Below, piece by piece: positions 35,278 to 43,750 of a stretch of 64,000 bases of DNA. The stretch comes from UJ101 sp047975265 (GTDB lineage Bacteria > Bacteroidota > Bacteroidia > Flavobacteriales > UJ101). The translations under genes and the position numbers were made by a program. The stretch lies in the NCBI GenBank assembly GCA_047975265.1, contig JBKEDE010000011.1:186001-250000 (forward strand), in the 5' to 3' direction. The notes beneath the pieces are model-generated. The model was not told where the DNA came from. It worked only from the letters and a program-made list of their open reading frames with translations, and searched no databases. Each line of letters begins with the position of its first letter. Positions within the stretch are counted from its first letter, which is position 1.

Positions 35278-37449
35278 GTGGGATTAAAAAGTGAATTAAA
35301 AAAATACTTTGGATTTGAAGAATTTAAAGGACGACAAGAAGAGATAATCAATAGCTTATTAGAAGGCAACGATACCTTTGTTTTAATGCCTACCGGAGGC
35401 GGGAAATCGCTATGTTATCAACTTCCTGCTTTAATTAGCGATGGCTTAGCTATTATTATATCTCCTTTGATAGCTCTTATGAAAAACCAAGTTGATGTAA
35501 TTCGCGGAATATCTGAAAATGAAGGTATTGCCCATGTTTTAAATTCCTCTCTATCTAAAGCTGAAACTAATAAAGTAATGGAAGATATCGATTCAGGAAT
35601 AACCAAATTATTATTTATGGCTCCTGAATCTTTAACAAAAGAAGAACATATTAATTTTTTAAAGCAATATACTATCTCGTTTTTTGCCATTGATGAAGCA
35701 CATTGTATCTCAGAATGGGGACACGATTTCAGACCGGAATACCGCAATATTAAAGAAATTATTGGAAAAATTGGAAAAGCCCCCATTATTACCTTAACGG
35801 CAACAGCAACACCTAAAGTTCAAGAAGATATTCAAAAAAATTTGGGAATGCAGGATGCAAAAGTTTTCAAAGATTCTTTTAACCGACCTAATTTATTTTA
35901 TGAAGTTCGCCCAAAAATTGACGTTGATAAAGAAATTATTAAATTTATTAAAAACAATCCGGGCAAATCAGGAATCGTTTATTGTCTAAGCAGAAAAAAA
36001 GTGGAAGAAGTTGCTCAAATTCTACAAGTAAACGATATTAATACACTACCCTATCATGCTGGTTTTGACTCAAAAACAAGAGCCAAGCATCAAGACATGT
36101 TTTTAATGGAAGATATTGACGTTATCGTAGCAACCATTGCTTTTGGAATGGGAATTGACAAACCGGATGTCCGTTTTGTTATTCATTACGATATTCCAAA
36201 AAGTTTAGAAAGTTATTATCAAGAAACAGGGCGTGCAGGACGAGACGGTGGTGAAGGCTACTGTTTGGCTTTTTATAATTACAAAGATATTGAAAAGTTA
36301 GAAAAATTCCTTGCAGGGAAACCCGTTTCCGAAAGAGAAATCGGGATGCAACTATTGAATGAAATGGTTGCATATGCCGAGACCTCAGGATCAAGGCGTA
36401 AATTTATTTTACACTATTTCGGAGAAGAGTTTGACGAAATCAATGGTAAAGGAGCTGATATGGATGACAATATGCGTAATCCTAAGAAAAGGATTGATGC
36501 CCAAAACGAAGCCCTCACTCTATTGAATGTTATAAACAAAACCCATCAAATCCTTAAGATAAAAGAATTGACCAATACACTTATCGGGAATGAAACAGCA
36601 ATTATTAAATCCTATAAAATCAGTCAAGAAGACTTTTTTGGAATTGGTAAAGAAAAAGATAAATACTTTTGGACTACCGTCATACGGCAGGCTTTGGTTC
36701 ATAACTATTTGAAAAAAGAAATTGAGAGTTACGGCGTTATTAAAGTAACAAAAAAAGGAGAGGACTTTATACAAAACCCCATACCTTTCATGATTGCAGA
36801 AGATCGCAACTATGCAGATCTACAAGAGAATACAGCCTCCTCAAAAGTTATTGCCGCTTTTGACCAAGTATTATTAAATCAATTGAAAAAAATCCGTAAG
36901 AAAGTGGCTCATCAAAATTCCATCCCTCCTTTTGCTGTCTTTCAAGATTTAAGTTTGGACGACATGGCAACACGGTATCCGACAACTCTCGATGAAATGA
37001 AAGATATTTTTGGTGTTGGAGAAGGAAAAGCAAAGAAATTCGGAAAACTCTTTGTGGAGTTCATTGCAAAATACGTTGAAGAAAATAATATTGAACGTCC
37101 TGATGACTTGGTTGTTAGGCAACTAATCAAAAACTCAAACCATAAAGTTTATATCATCCAAAGTACCGATCGAAAACTTAATCTTGAGGACATAGCGAAG
37201 AACAAAGGTCTTCAAATGGAAGAGCTGATAAAGGAAATGGAAAGCATTGTTTATCAAGGAACTAAATTGAACATTGATTATTACCTAAATGAAATCTTGG
37301 ATGAAGACCAACAAGAGGAAATTTTTAACTATTTCATGGAAGCTGAAACAGACAAAATCACAGATGCTTATCATGAATTTGAGGAAGAGTTTTCAGAAGA
37401 AGAGCTACGTCTTATGCGAATCAAATTCTTTTCTGAGGTTGCTAATTAG
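35278..37449 (+). CDS. recQ: ATP-dependent DNA helicase RecQ, zinc-cysteine-less form
   Basis: 723 residues from GTG 35278. Helicase motifs: MPTGGGKSLCYQLP, DEAHCISEWGHDFRPEY, LTATATPKV and QETGRAGRDGGE. A winged-helix region and an HRDC-like segment (LDDMATRYPTTLDEM, about 560-610) follow. The zinc-binding cysteines of E. coli-type RecQ are absent: TSGSRRKFILHYFGEE (about 371-386) has no Cys, nor does the following INGKGADMDDN. This loss appears typical of Bacteroidota RecQ and needs alignment to confirm. The 3' end extends about 100 residues past HRDC. Confidence 0.93.
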   Translation: MGLKSELKKYFGFEEFKGRQEEIINSLLEGNDTFVLMPTGGGKSLCYQLPALISDGLAIIISPLIALMKNQVDVIRGISENEGIAHVLNSSLSKAETNKVMEDIDSGITKLLFMAPESLTKEEHINFLKQYTISFFAIDEAHCISEWGHDFRPEYRNIKEIIGKIGKAPIITLTATATPKVQEDIQKNLGMQDAKVFKDSFNRPNLFYEVRPKIDVDKEIIKFIKNNPGKSGIVYCLSRKKVEEVAQILQVNDINTLPYHAGFDSKTRAKHQDMFLMEDIDVIVATIAFGMGIDKPDVRFVIHYDIPKSLESYYQETGRAGRDGGEGYCLAFYNYKDIEKLEKFLAGKPVSEREIGMQLLNEMVAYAETSGSRRKFILHYFGEEFDEINGKGADMDDNMRNPKKRIDAQNEALTLLNVINKTHQILKIKELTNTLIGNETAIIKSYKISQEDFFGIGKEKDKYFWTTVIRQALVHNYLKKEIESYGVIKVTKKGEDFIQNPIPFMIAEDRNYADLQENTASSKVIAAFDQVLLNQLKKIRKKVAHQNSIPPFAVFQDLSLDDMATRYPTTLDEMKDIFGVGEGKAKKFGKLFVEFIAKYVEENNIERPDDLVVRQLIKNSNHKVYIIQSTDRKLNLEDIAKNKGLQMEELIKEMESIVYQGTKLNIDYYLNEILDEDQQEEIFNYFMEAETDKITDAYHEFEEEFSEEELRLMRIKFFSEVAN

Positions 37450-37571
37450 GAAAAAGAACCTGCTTTCTTACATGTAATTTTTAAATCAAATCCTATTTTC
37501 AAATCCTATTCCTCTAACGGTATAACATTGTCTTAACCACGATTATCCCGATCGCTCACTTGCTTACTTAC

Positions 37572-37655
37572 AAAAGATACGTACCTTTTTGTAGAATCCT
37601 CCTTACCTTTTTACAAAAACGTACGTACCTTTTCATAAAAAGGTAGGGAGCTTTT
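37572..37655. repeat. Palindromic tandem repeat element, copy A (truncated)
   Basis: On the minus strand it consists of three 22-base units beginning AAAAGGTA: AAAAGGTACGTACGTTTT, AAAAGGTAAGGAGGATTC and AAAAGGTACGTATCTTTT, each plus a four-base spacer, preceded by a fourth unit in inverted orientation (AAAAGCTCCCTACCTTTT). Bases 37572-37633 match copy B almost base for base (plus strand AAAAGATACGTACCTTTTTG then TAGAA). It occupies the convergent recQ/M13 gap, 37450-37687, where I see nothing else. Confidence 0.75.
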
Positions 37656-37687
37656 GGTGAAATACCATGCAAGTTAACTATATAAGA

Positions 37688-39793
37688 CTACCATATTTTG
37701 ATTCGGTCTTCTTGTTTTTTGAACATTTTATCTCCTTCTTTTGTATTAAATGCTTCATGAAATCCATCATGGTTTACCAAAGGGGCTGTCGCACGGTACA
37801 TACCCGGTGCGTGGTAATCAGTCTTAATTCGGTTGATTAGAGCATCATCTCTAAATTTAGTTCTCCAAACCGTAGCCCATGATACAAAAAAGCGTTGTGC
37901 AGGAGTCATATTATCAATTAATTCTTTTTCATCTTTGTTTTTATCTTTTAAATACATTAACATTGCATCGTAAGCTACACTTGTGCCTCCTAAATCAGCA
38001 ATGTTTTCTCCTAATGTAGAACGACCGTTTACATGAATATCATTTCCTTTATCTTTTAAAGGTTGATACGTATCGTACTGGGCTACCAATTTATCTCCCA
38101 GTTCATTAAATTTTTTACGATCTTCTTCTGTCCACCAATCTTTTTGATTTCCATCTGCATCAAACTGAGATCCGGAATCATCAAACCCATGTGAAATTTC
38201 ATGACCGATCACACTTCCTATTCCTCCAAAATTTATTGCTACATCGGCATTGAAATTAAAGAAAGGAGGTTGTAAAATTGCTGCGGGAAAAACAATTTCA
38301 TTTTTAGAAGGATTGTAATAAGCATTAACTGTTTGAGGAGGCATTCCCCATTCTGTTTTATCAACAGGTTTACCATATTTCTTTCTATTATCTTCTTTGT
38401 ACCATTTAGTGGCGTTTTTCATATTTTCATAATAACTTCCGCCATTATTAGATGCAGTAATTTTCATGGTAGAATAATCTTTCCACTTATCGGGATAACC
38501 TATTTTGACCGTAATCTTATTTAGTTTTTCAAGGGCTTTTTCTTTTGTTTTATCTGACATCCATGTCAATTCATTAAAATGTTTTTTATATGATTTAAAC
38601 AAATAATCAACCATTTCTTTTGCATTTGCCTTTGCTTCAGGAGGGAACACTTCAGCAACGTAAACTTCCCCTACGGCTTCTCCTAAAACTCTATTAACTG
38701 CTGTTAAAGCTCTTTTTTTAATAGGTCTCATTTCTTTGACTCCTCTTAATTCTTTTGAATAAAAGTCAAACTTTTTCTGCTCCAAGTCGGTCGTTAGTAA
38801 ATTAGCAGCGTCATTAAAATCAATCCACTTTAAATACAATTTAATAGTTTCTAAAGATGTTTCATTTAACAATTTCTCTAATCCTTTAAAATAATCTACA
38901 TCTGATACAATTAATCCTTCAACATTTTCAATACCTGAATCTTTAAAGAAAGATTTCCAGTCAATTGAAGGTGTTAAGTTTTTTAAATCTTCTACCTTGT
39001 AAGGATTGTTAGTTAATTTATTATCTCTCGATTTTTCAATTGGAATCATATTATTTGCCAAAGCTTTCTCAAAATTTACTATTTTAGAGGCTTTCTCTTT
39101 TGCTTTGGTTTCTGATTCTCCTAAAATTTGCACCATATTAGTTATGTACATTTGGTACTTTTCAACTTTATCTTTAGCATCATCTTTTTGATAATAATCT
39201 TGGTCTAAACCTAAATCTCCTGCTTCTAAATAAAGAGTATTCTTATTACTGTTATTCATATCTGAGTAAATATAATAACCAAAAGGAGAGGCATAACCTT
39301 CTCTTTGTGCTTTGGCTAAATATTTCTGCAAATCTTCCTTTGTTTGAATAGCATCAATTTCGGAAAAGTGTGCTTTAATAGGCTCTATACCTTGTTTATT
39401 TCTATTTTCTGTATCTAAAACCGAAGCAAACAAATCAGCTACTTTCTTTGATGTTGACCCTTCTTTTAAATCCTGATTCATTGCTTTTTCCAAAACAACC
39501 AACGTAATAGAATCATTCATTTCTCTTAATTCATTAAAAGCCCCCCAACTATCTTTATCACCAGGTATTTTAGCTTTTTTTTCCCAACCACCGTTTGCAT
39601 AATTATAAAAATCATCTTGCGGCTTCGCAGACTCATCCATCATAGTTATATCCAATGCAGGAATTTGCTTTGCTTTGTCATTTACAATTTCCTCCTTTTT
39701 TGGTTCTTTTACTTCATTCTGTTTCGATTTATTACAGGAATAGAAAGACATCATTACTCCTATAATCATTAAAGATTTGTACATTAATTTCAT
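37688..39793 (-). CDS. M13 family zinc metallopeptidase (PepO/neprilysin-like), probable lipoprotein
   Basis: 701 residues. MKLMYKSLMIIGVMMSFYSC is a lipoprotein signal with Cys20. A helical M13 N-terminal domain carries DFYNYANGGWEKKAKIP. The catalytic region has NAYYNPSKNEIVFPAAIL, HEISHGFDD (HExxH near residue 530) and GENIADLGG (third ligand Glu). It probably cleaves small peptides in the periplasm or at the surface. It is a single-gene unit flanked by the repeat at 37572 and the IS1595 remnant at 39848. Confidence 0.94.
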   Translation of the reverse strand: MKLMYKSLMIIGVMMSFYSCNKSKQNEVKEPKKEEIVNDKAKQIPALDITMMDESAKPQDDFYNYANGGWEKKAKIPGDKDSWGAFNELREMNDSITLVVLEKAMNQDLKEGSTSKKVADLFASVLDTENRNKQGIEPIKAHFSEIDAIQTKEDLQKYLAKAQREGYASPFGYYIYSDMNNSNKNTLYLEAGDLGLDQDYYQKDDAKDKVEKYQMYITNMVQILGESETKAKEKASKIVNFEKALANNMIPIEKSRDNKLTNNPYKVEDLKNLTPSIDWKSFFKDSGIENVEGLIVSDVDYFKGLEKLLNETSLETIKLYLKWIDFNDAANLLTTDLEQKKFDFYSKELRGVKEMRPIKKRALTAVNRVLGEAVGEVYVAEVFPPEAKANAKEMVDYLFKSYKKHFNELTWMSDKTKEKALEKLNKITVKIGYPDKWKDYSTMKITASNNGGSYYENMKNATKWYKEDNRKKYGKPVDKTEWGMPPQTVNAYYNPSKNEIVFPAAILQPPFFNFNADVAINFGGIGSVIGHEISHGFDDSGSQFDADGNQKDWWTEEDRKKFNELGDKLVAQYDTYQPLKDKGNDIHVNGRSTLGENIADLGGTSVAYDAMLMYLKDKNKDEKELIDNMTPAQRFFVSWATVWRTKFRDDALINRIKTDYHAPGMYRATAPLVNHDGFHEAFNTKEGDKMFKKQEDRIKIW

Positions 39794-39847
39794 AATTATT
39801 TTAAATTTTTAGTAACTCCAGGTTATTAATTATTTTGACTTAAGCAT

Positions 39848-40162
39848 TTAATCACTAATGTTTTTAATGTAACAGGGTTGAGTATTTACCATTCTAAGCA
39901 TTAGGTTGTCGATGATGCCGTCCTTCATAAACTTCGGTTGAAACGATAGCAATACTCGTTAAGATAATCTTGTAAATCATTGACATGGTGATGTAAGCCT
40001 CTGAGCCAACAGTAGTTTTTTTATCCCCGAGCTGTGCTTCTCATCAATTTCAACGACCTGTATTTCATCGGAACTCCTTATCTCTTCCTCCTGACCACCA
40101 AATACCGATTCGTCCACCTCCCCTGTTCCCTCAATAGGATAATCTCCCGAATTTTTCATCAA
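39848..40162 (-). pseudogene. IS1595-type transposase remnant
   Basis: The minus strand encodes KNSGDYPIEGTGEVDESVF then GGQEEEIRSSDE (the ISXO2-like DDE start, with xxEVDExxxGGxE). After a large internal deletion and frameshift near 40000 it continues in a second frame as RGLHHHVNDLQDYLNEYCY and RFNRSFMKDGIIDNLM to TAA at 39848. This second part is the conserved IS1595 C terminus. The catalytic middle is missing, so it is not functional. Confidence 0.85.
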
Positions 40163-40272
40163 CTCATTTTTCTATTCCCTTCCCAATCTACAACATTTGG
40201 CTCGTGTAGCTCGTGCCAACGCTTTACAAAATCATCTATATTTTCCATATCCGACCTAATTAATTTTTTCAT
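40159..40272 (-). CDS. Short ORF, possible truncated gene, unknown
   Basis: A 37-codon frame (MKKLIRSDMENIDDF, VKRWHELHEPNVVDWEGN) ends with two adjacent TGA codons exactly where the transposase remnant begins. It starts 15 bases after the stop of the 154-residue gene upstream. It may be the N-terminal stump of a gene interrupted by the IS. Family not recognised. Confidence 0.3.
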   Translation of the reverse strand: MKKLIRSDMENIDDFVKRWHELHEPNVVDWEGNRKMS

Positions 40273-40286
40273 TTTTTTACTTCTAC

Positions 40287-40751
40287 TTAGTATCCTGATT
40301 CTGTGTAATACCTTCCTATTTTATGCTCAGGCAAAAACAACATATAAAATATTGGTGGGCCTTTATAATCATCGCTTCTTAACCGAATTTTTGTTATGCT
40401 ATTTTGGGGTAAGTGAAAGTTTATTCCATCCTTTCCTGTTAGATCTTCTATTCTTTTTGGATTAGGTTCTAATTCAAAAATATTCAAATGGATCTTAATC
40501 CAGGGTTCCCCTTTTAATGCAGAGAAATCAATAATTTCTAAAAATTTATTATTTTTCAGTCTGCATAGTTCGTAGGAATAACCACCAATATTACGATCAT
40601 ATTCTCCAAACCAAATACCCAAAAAAGGTGACTTCGTATAACCATTTTTCAAAAGAGAAGGAATCCCTACTTCTTTTATTAGATTATTTCTATCACTCAA
40701 CAATCTCTTATCTGACACTTTATATGATAGGCTCTTGAATCTTTGCTCCAT
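40287..40751 (-). CDS. Hypothetical protein, 154 residues
   Basis: A soluble protein without signal peptide or membrane segment (MEQRFKSLSYKVSDKR at the start, GRYYTESGY at the end). I do not recognise the family. The genomic position, beside an IS remnant and a repeat element and with a possibly truncated downstream partner, resembles the accessory islets that in Bacteroidota often carry immunity-type genes; this is context only, not evidence of function. Confidence 0.5.
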   Translation of the reverse strand: MEQRFKSLSYKVSDKRLLSDRNNLIKEVGIPSLLKNGYTKSPFLGIWFGEYDRNIGGYSYELCRLKNNKFLEIIDFSALKGEPWIKIHLNIFELEPNPKRIEDLTGKDGINFHLPQNSITKIRLRSDDYKGPPIFYMLFLPEHKIGRYYTESGY

Positions 40752-40902
40752 ATTTTCTTATATTTACTCCAATAAAACAGTACCTTTTAGAATATTTACA
40801 AAATGCCTAAGTCGATAATTATTTTTAAAAAGCCAAATGTAATCATAAATAAATTAACAAACATTCAAAAACAATAACCTTTTTTAAACGGCAAAACACC
40901 GT

Positions 40903-41008
40903 AAAAGATACGTACCTTTTTGTAGAAACCTCCTTACCTTTTGTTCAAAACGTACGTACCTTTTACCCAAAAGCTCCCTACCTTTTCATGAAAAGGTAGG
41001 GAGCTTTT
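40903..41008. repeat. Palindromic tandem repeat element, copy B (full) with terminator hairpin
   Basis: On the minus strand there are four consecutive 22-base units starting AAAAGGTA (GGGAGCTTTT, CGTACGTTTT, AAGGAGGTTTC and CGTATCTTTT variants). The plus-strand arms AAAAGCTCCCTACCTTTT (40969-40986) and AAAAGGTAGGGAGCTTTT (40991-41008) are perfectly complementary around CATG: an 18-bp hairpin with a T-run, able to terminate in both directions. It sits between two minus-strand genes (gap 40752-41033); nothing else is seen in that gap. Confidence 0.78.
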
Positions 41009-41033
41009 TTATGACACGTCCTGATGTGTGCTC

Positions 41034-41558
41034 TCAAGGCTTAGGGTTCTTAAACCATTTGGCATATTTTATATAGTTATCCGCTATTCGCCTTATTTCA
41101 TTTTCTTGAAGATCGTTGCTTACCTCCTTTATTTTCTTTGCCGGAACACCTGCCCATAATTCTCCTTTTCCGATACGGGTTCCTTGTGTTACAATAGCTC
41201 CCGCTGCTACAATACTTCCTGATTCAACAACGGCTTCATCCATGACAATGGCTCCCATTCCTATTAAGACATCGTCATGAATGATGCACCCGTGTATAAT
41301 GGCATTGTGTCCAACGGATACATTGTTTCCTATCATGGTTTTGGTTTTTTGGTAGGTACAATGCACTACGGCTCCATCTTGTATATTAACCTTCTCTCCC
41401 AGTACAATGGAATTTACGTCGCCTCGCAAAACGGCGTTAAACCAAATGCTGCAATTGCTTCCCATGGTAATATCGCCTACTAAGGTTGCATTTTCGGCAA
41501 GAAAGCAATCCTTTCCTATTTTAGGTTCTTTGTTTTTGATTGTTTTAATAATAGCCAT
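41034..41558 (-). CDS. Gamma carbonic anhydrase family / hexapeptide transferase-like protein
   Basis: 174 residues from ATG 41558 (MAIIKTIKNKEPKIG); an upstream in-frame start at 41585 would add nine residues with no conserved content. It is a left-handed beta-helix of hexapeptide repeats (GDITMGSNCSIWFNAV, VGHNAIIHGCIIHDDV), with His ligands in VVHCTY, VGHNAIIHG arranged as in gamma-class carbonic anhydrases (YrdA/PaaY). Carbonic anhydrase activity is not certain in YrdA-like members. Confidence 0.9.
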   Translation of the reverse strand: MAIIKTIKNKEPKIGKDCFLAENATLVGDITMGSNCSIWFNAVLRGDVNSIVLGEKVNIQDGAVVHCTYQKTKTMIGNNVSVGHNAIIHGCIIHDDVLIGMGAIVMDEAVVESGSIVAAGAIVTQGTRIGKGELWAGVPAKKIKEVSNDLQENEIRRIADNYIKYAKWFKNPKP

Positions 41559-41645
41559 TGTGTTCTTTTTCGATAAAAATATCACTTTATTTAGTTCCCT
41601 CCAAAATTCTTTCTTAGATTAATCCGATGTACTTAAAACATTTAG

Positions 41646-41653
41646 TATCTTTG
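41646..41653 (+). promoter_or_regulatory. -7 promoter element TATCTTTG
   Basis: An exact TAnnTTTG box 27 bases before ATG 41681. It places the transcript start after the in-frame ATG at 41627, so the shorter protein is the likely product. Confidence 0.55.
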
Positions 41654-41680
41654 ATGATTGTAATCTATTGGATTCATTCG

Positions 41681-42280
41681 ATGAACGTATTATTGTTCTT
41701 AAAAGGTGTTTTTCCCCATACTATTCCAAATACGGCGTTATACGATCTTGTTTTTTGTACGGATGGGGCGTATGATTCGTTACAAGAGCATCGGATAAAG
41801 CCTCATGTTATTTCGGGAGATTTAGATTCTTTGAGAGAAAGACCTTCTGATATCGAAGTTATAGAAACGCCTGATCAAAACTTCACGGACTTTGAGAAAG
41901 CCTTAGAAATTATTTTAAAAAAGGGGGGGACTTCTGTTGATGTATACGGAGCCAGTGGAAAAGAGCAGGATCATTTTTTAGGAAACCTTTCCGTTGCTTT
42001 AAAGTTTGAAGTTAAGATAACCATTACTTTTTATGATGATTTTCACCGTTATTTCGTTACGTCAAAGGGTTGTTCGTTTCATACCCGAGTAGGAAAGATT
42101 GTTTCGTTATATCCTTTTCCTTCTGCTCAAAACATTACTACCAAAGGGTTGAAATATCCTCTTCTTAATGAGCCTCTTGAGTTAAGAAAGCGTATTGGAA
42201 CACGAAACCAAGCAATCAATACCTTCGTTGAAATTGTTTTTACGAAAGGAACGCTTATCATTTTTGTAGAAAGAGATTGA
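41681..42280 (+). CDS. Thiamine pyrophosphokinase
   Basis: 199 residues from ATG 41681 (MNVLLFLKGVFP). It transfers pyrophosphate from ATP to thiamine. Motifs: LVFCTDGAYDSL, HVISGDLDSL, DQNFTDFEKAL and the C-terminal thiamine-binding half with GIGT-like KRIGTRNQAI. The 18-residue extension from 41627 is hydrophobic but lies upstream of the predicted transcript start, so it was dropped. Confidence 0.9.
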   Translation: MNVLLFLKGVFPHTIPNTALYDLVFCTDGAYDSLQEHRIKPHVISGDLDSLRERPSDIEVIETPDQNFTDFEKALEIILKKGGTSVDVYGASGKEQDHFLGNLSVALKFEVKITITFYDDFHRYFVTSKGCSFHTRVGKIVSLYPFPSAQNITTKGLKYPLLNEPLELRKRIGTRNQAINTFVEIVFTKGTLIIFVERD

Positions 42281-42323
42281 ATGATTTATTTATTCCTTAA
42301 AAGGATTGGATTCTAATTTTCTT

Positions 42324-42352
42324 TTGGTAGATAGAAAAATTATTGTACCTTG
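42324..42352 (+). promoter_or_regulatory. Promoter of citrate synthase (TTG, 19 bases, TACCTTG)
   Basis: TTG at 42324-42326 and TACCTTG at 42346-42352, 19 bases apart; the -7 box is one base short of TAnnTTTG. It lies 44 bases before ATG 42397 and makes the in-frame start at 42343 impossible. Confidence 0.45.
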
Positions 42353-42396
42353 TGAGCTTGAATTTTAATCGTATTAAAGACCATATACAATACAAA

Positions 42397-43674
42397 ATGC
42401 AAGATAAAATAGAATTTGATTACAATGGAAAAGCTGTAGTATTGCCTTTGCTAAGAGGTACCATGGATGAAACAGCTATCGATATTAGCAAATTAAGAGA
42501 TGAAACAGGATTAATTACACTGGATTTAGGTTTTAAAAACACCGGATCTACTTCCAGTAAGGTAACTTTTTTAAACGGTGGAGAAGGAAAGTTATCTTAT
42601 CGAGGGTACTCAATAGAAGAATTAGCGGAAAAAGCAACTTTTACAGAAGTTTCTTACTTATTAATCAACGGCGAGCTTCCTACTAAAGCACAATTAAACG
42701 ATTTTACAGATCAAATCGAAAAGCATATTTTGGTAGATGAAGAAATGAAAAATATCATCGATGGGTTTCCTAAATCAGCTCATCCAATGGGAATTTTAGC
42801 ATCACTAACTTGTGCTTTAACCGCTTTTAACCCTGATGCTGTAAAAAGTGAAGCTGATATTAAAAGAGGAATTGCTAAATTATTAGCAAAATTCCCTGTA
42901 TTAGCCTCTTGGGCTCATAGAAAACGTGCAGGCTTACCGGTTAATTATTCTAAAAAAGGATTAAATTATAGTGATAACTTATTGCAATTGTTATTCGCTA
43001 CGCCAAGTGAAGAATACAAAATCGATCCTATCATCTCGAAAGCATTAAATAAAACGTTGATTTTACATGCCGACCATGAACAAAATTGTTCTGCTTCCAC
43101 CGTTCGTATTGTAGGATCATCACATGCGGGGTTGTTTGCTTCTATTTCAGCAGGTGTTTCTGCTTTATGGGGACCTCTACACGGTGGTGCTAACCAAGCT
43201 GTAATCGAAATGTTGGAAATGATTAAAAATGATGGAGGGGATTTACAAAAATGGGTGAATAAAGCAAAAGATAAAAATGACAACTTCCGTTTAATGGGGT
43301 TTGGACATCGTGTTTATAAGAACTTTGATCCACGTGCCCGTATCATCAAAAAATCATGTGATGATGTGTTGGATTTATTAGGAATTGATGACCCTATTTT
43401 AGAAATTGCTAAAAAATTAGAAGAAGTTGCTTTAAATGATGATTATTTCAAATCACGTAATTTATACCCTAATGTTGATTTCTACTCAGGAATTATTTAC
43501 CGTGCTTTGGGAATTCCGACAGAAATGTTTACCGTAATGTTTGCTTTGGGTCGCCTACCGGGATGGATTGCCCAATGGAAAGAAATGAGAGAAAACAAAG
43601 AGCCAATCGGACGTCCTCGCCAATTATACATTGGTGAAACACCAAGAAATTATGTAGCGATCGATCAACGTTGA
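42397..43674 (+). CDS. gltA: Citrate synthase (type II)
   Basis: 425 residues from ATG 42397 (MQDKIEFDYNGKAVVLP). It condenses oxaloacetate with acetyl-CoA. Catalytic and binding motifs: LHADHEQNCSAS, GPLHGGANQAV, GFGHRVYKNFDPRA (catalytic His) and YPNVDFYSGI (catalytic Asp). N-terminal FLNGGEGKLSYRGYS is typical of the Gram-negative hexameric type, which is often NADH-inhibited. It is a single-gene unit ended by the terminator at 43707. Confidence 0.96.
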   Translation: MQDKIEFDYNGKAVVLPLLRGTMDETAIDISKLRDETGLITLDLGFKNTGSTSSKVTFLNGGEGKLSYRGYSIEELAEKATFTEVSYLLINGELPTKAQLNDFTDQIEKHILVDEEMKNIIDGFPKSAHPMGILASLTCALTAFNPDAVKSEADIKRGIAKLLAKFPVLASWAHRKRAGLPVNYSKKGLNYSDNLLQLLFATPSEEYKIDPIISKALNKTLILHADHEQNCSASTVRIVGSSHAGLFASISAGVSALWGPLHGGANQAVIEMLEMIKNDGGDLQKWVNKAKDKNDNFRLMGFGHRVYKNFDPRARIIKKSCDDVLDLLGIDDPILEIAKKLEEVALNDDYFKSRNLYPNVDFYSGIIYRALGIPTEMFTVMFALGRLPGWIAQWKEMRENKEPIGRPRQLYIGETPRNYVAIDQR

Positions 43675-43706
43675 TTTTTAGGAAATATAATTTAAGTTAT
43701 AATTTT

Positions 43707-43737
43707 AAGGTGCTAAAAATTGATTTAGCACCTTTCT
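43707..43737 (+). terminator. Intrinsic terminator after gltA
   Basis: AAGGTGCTAAA (43707-43717), a six-base loop, and TTTAGCACCTT (43724-43734) form an 11-bp stem, followed by a short T-rich tail. Confidence 0.75.
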
Positions 43738-43750
43738 TAATCAAGAATGT

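Noticed and set aside
37572..37655. CRISPR array
   Set aside because: The units are tandem and nearly identical with only four-base spacers, so there are no unique spacers; no cas genes are near.
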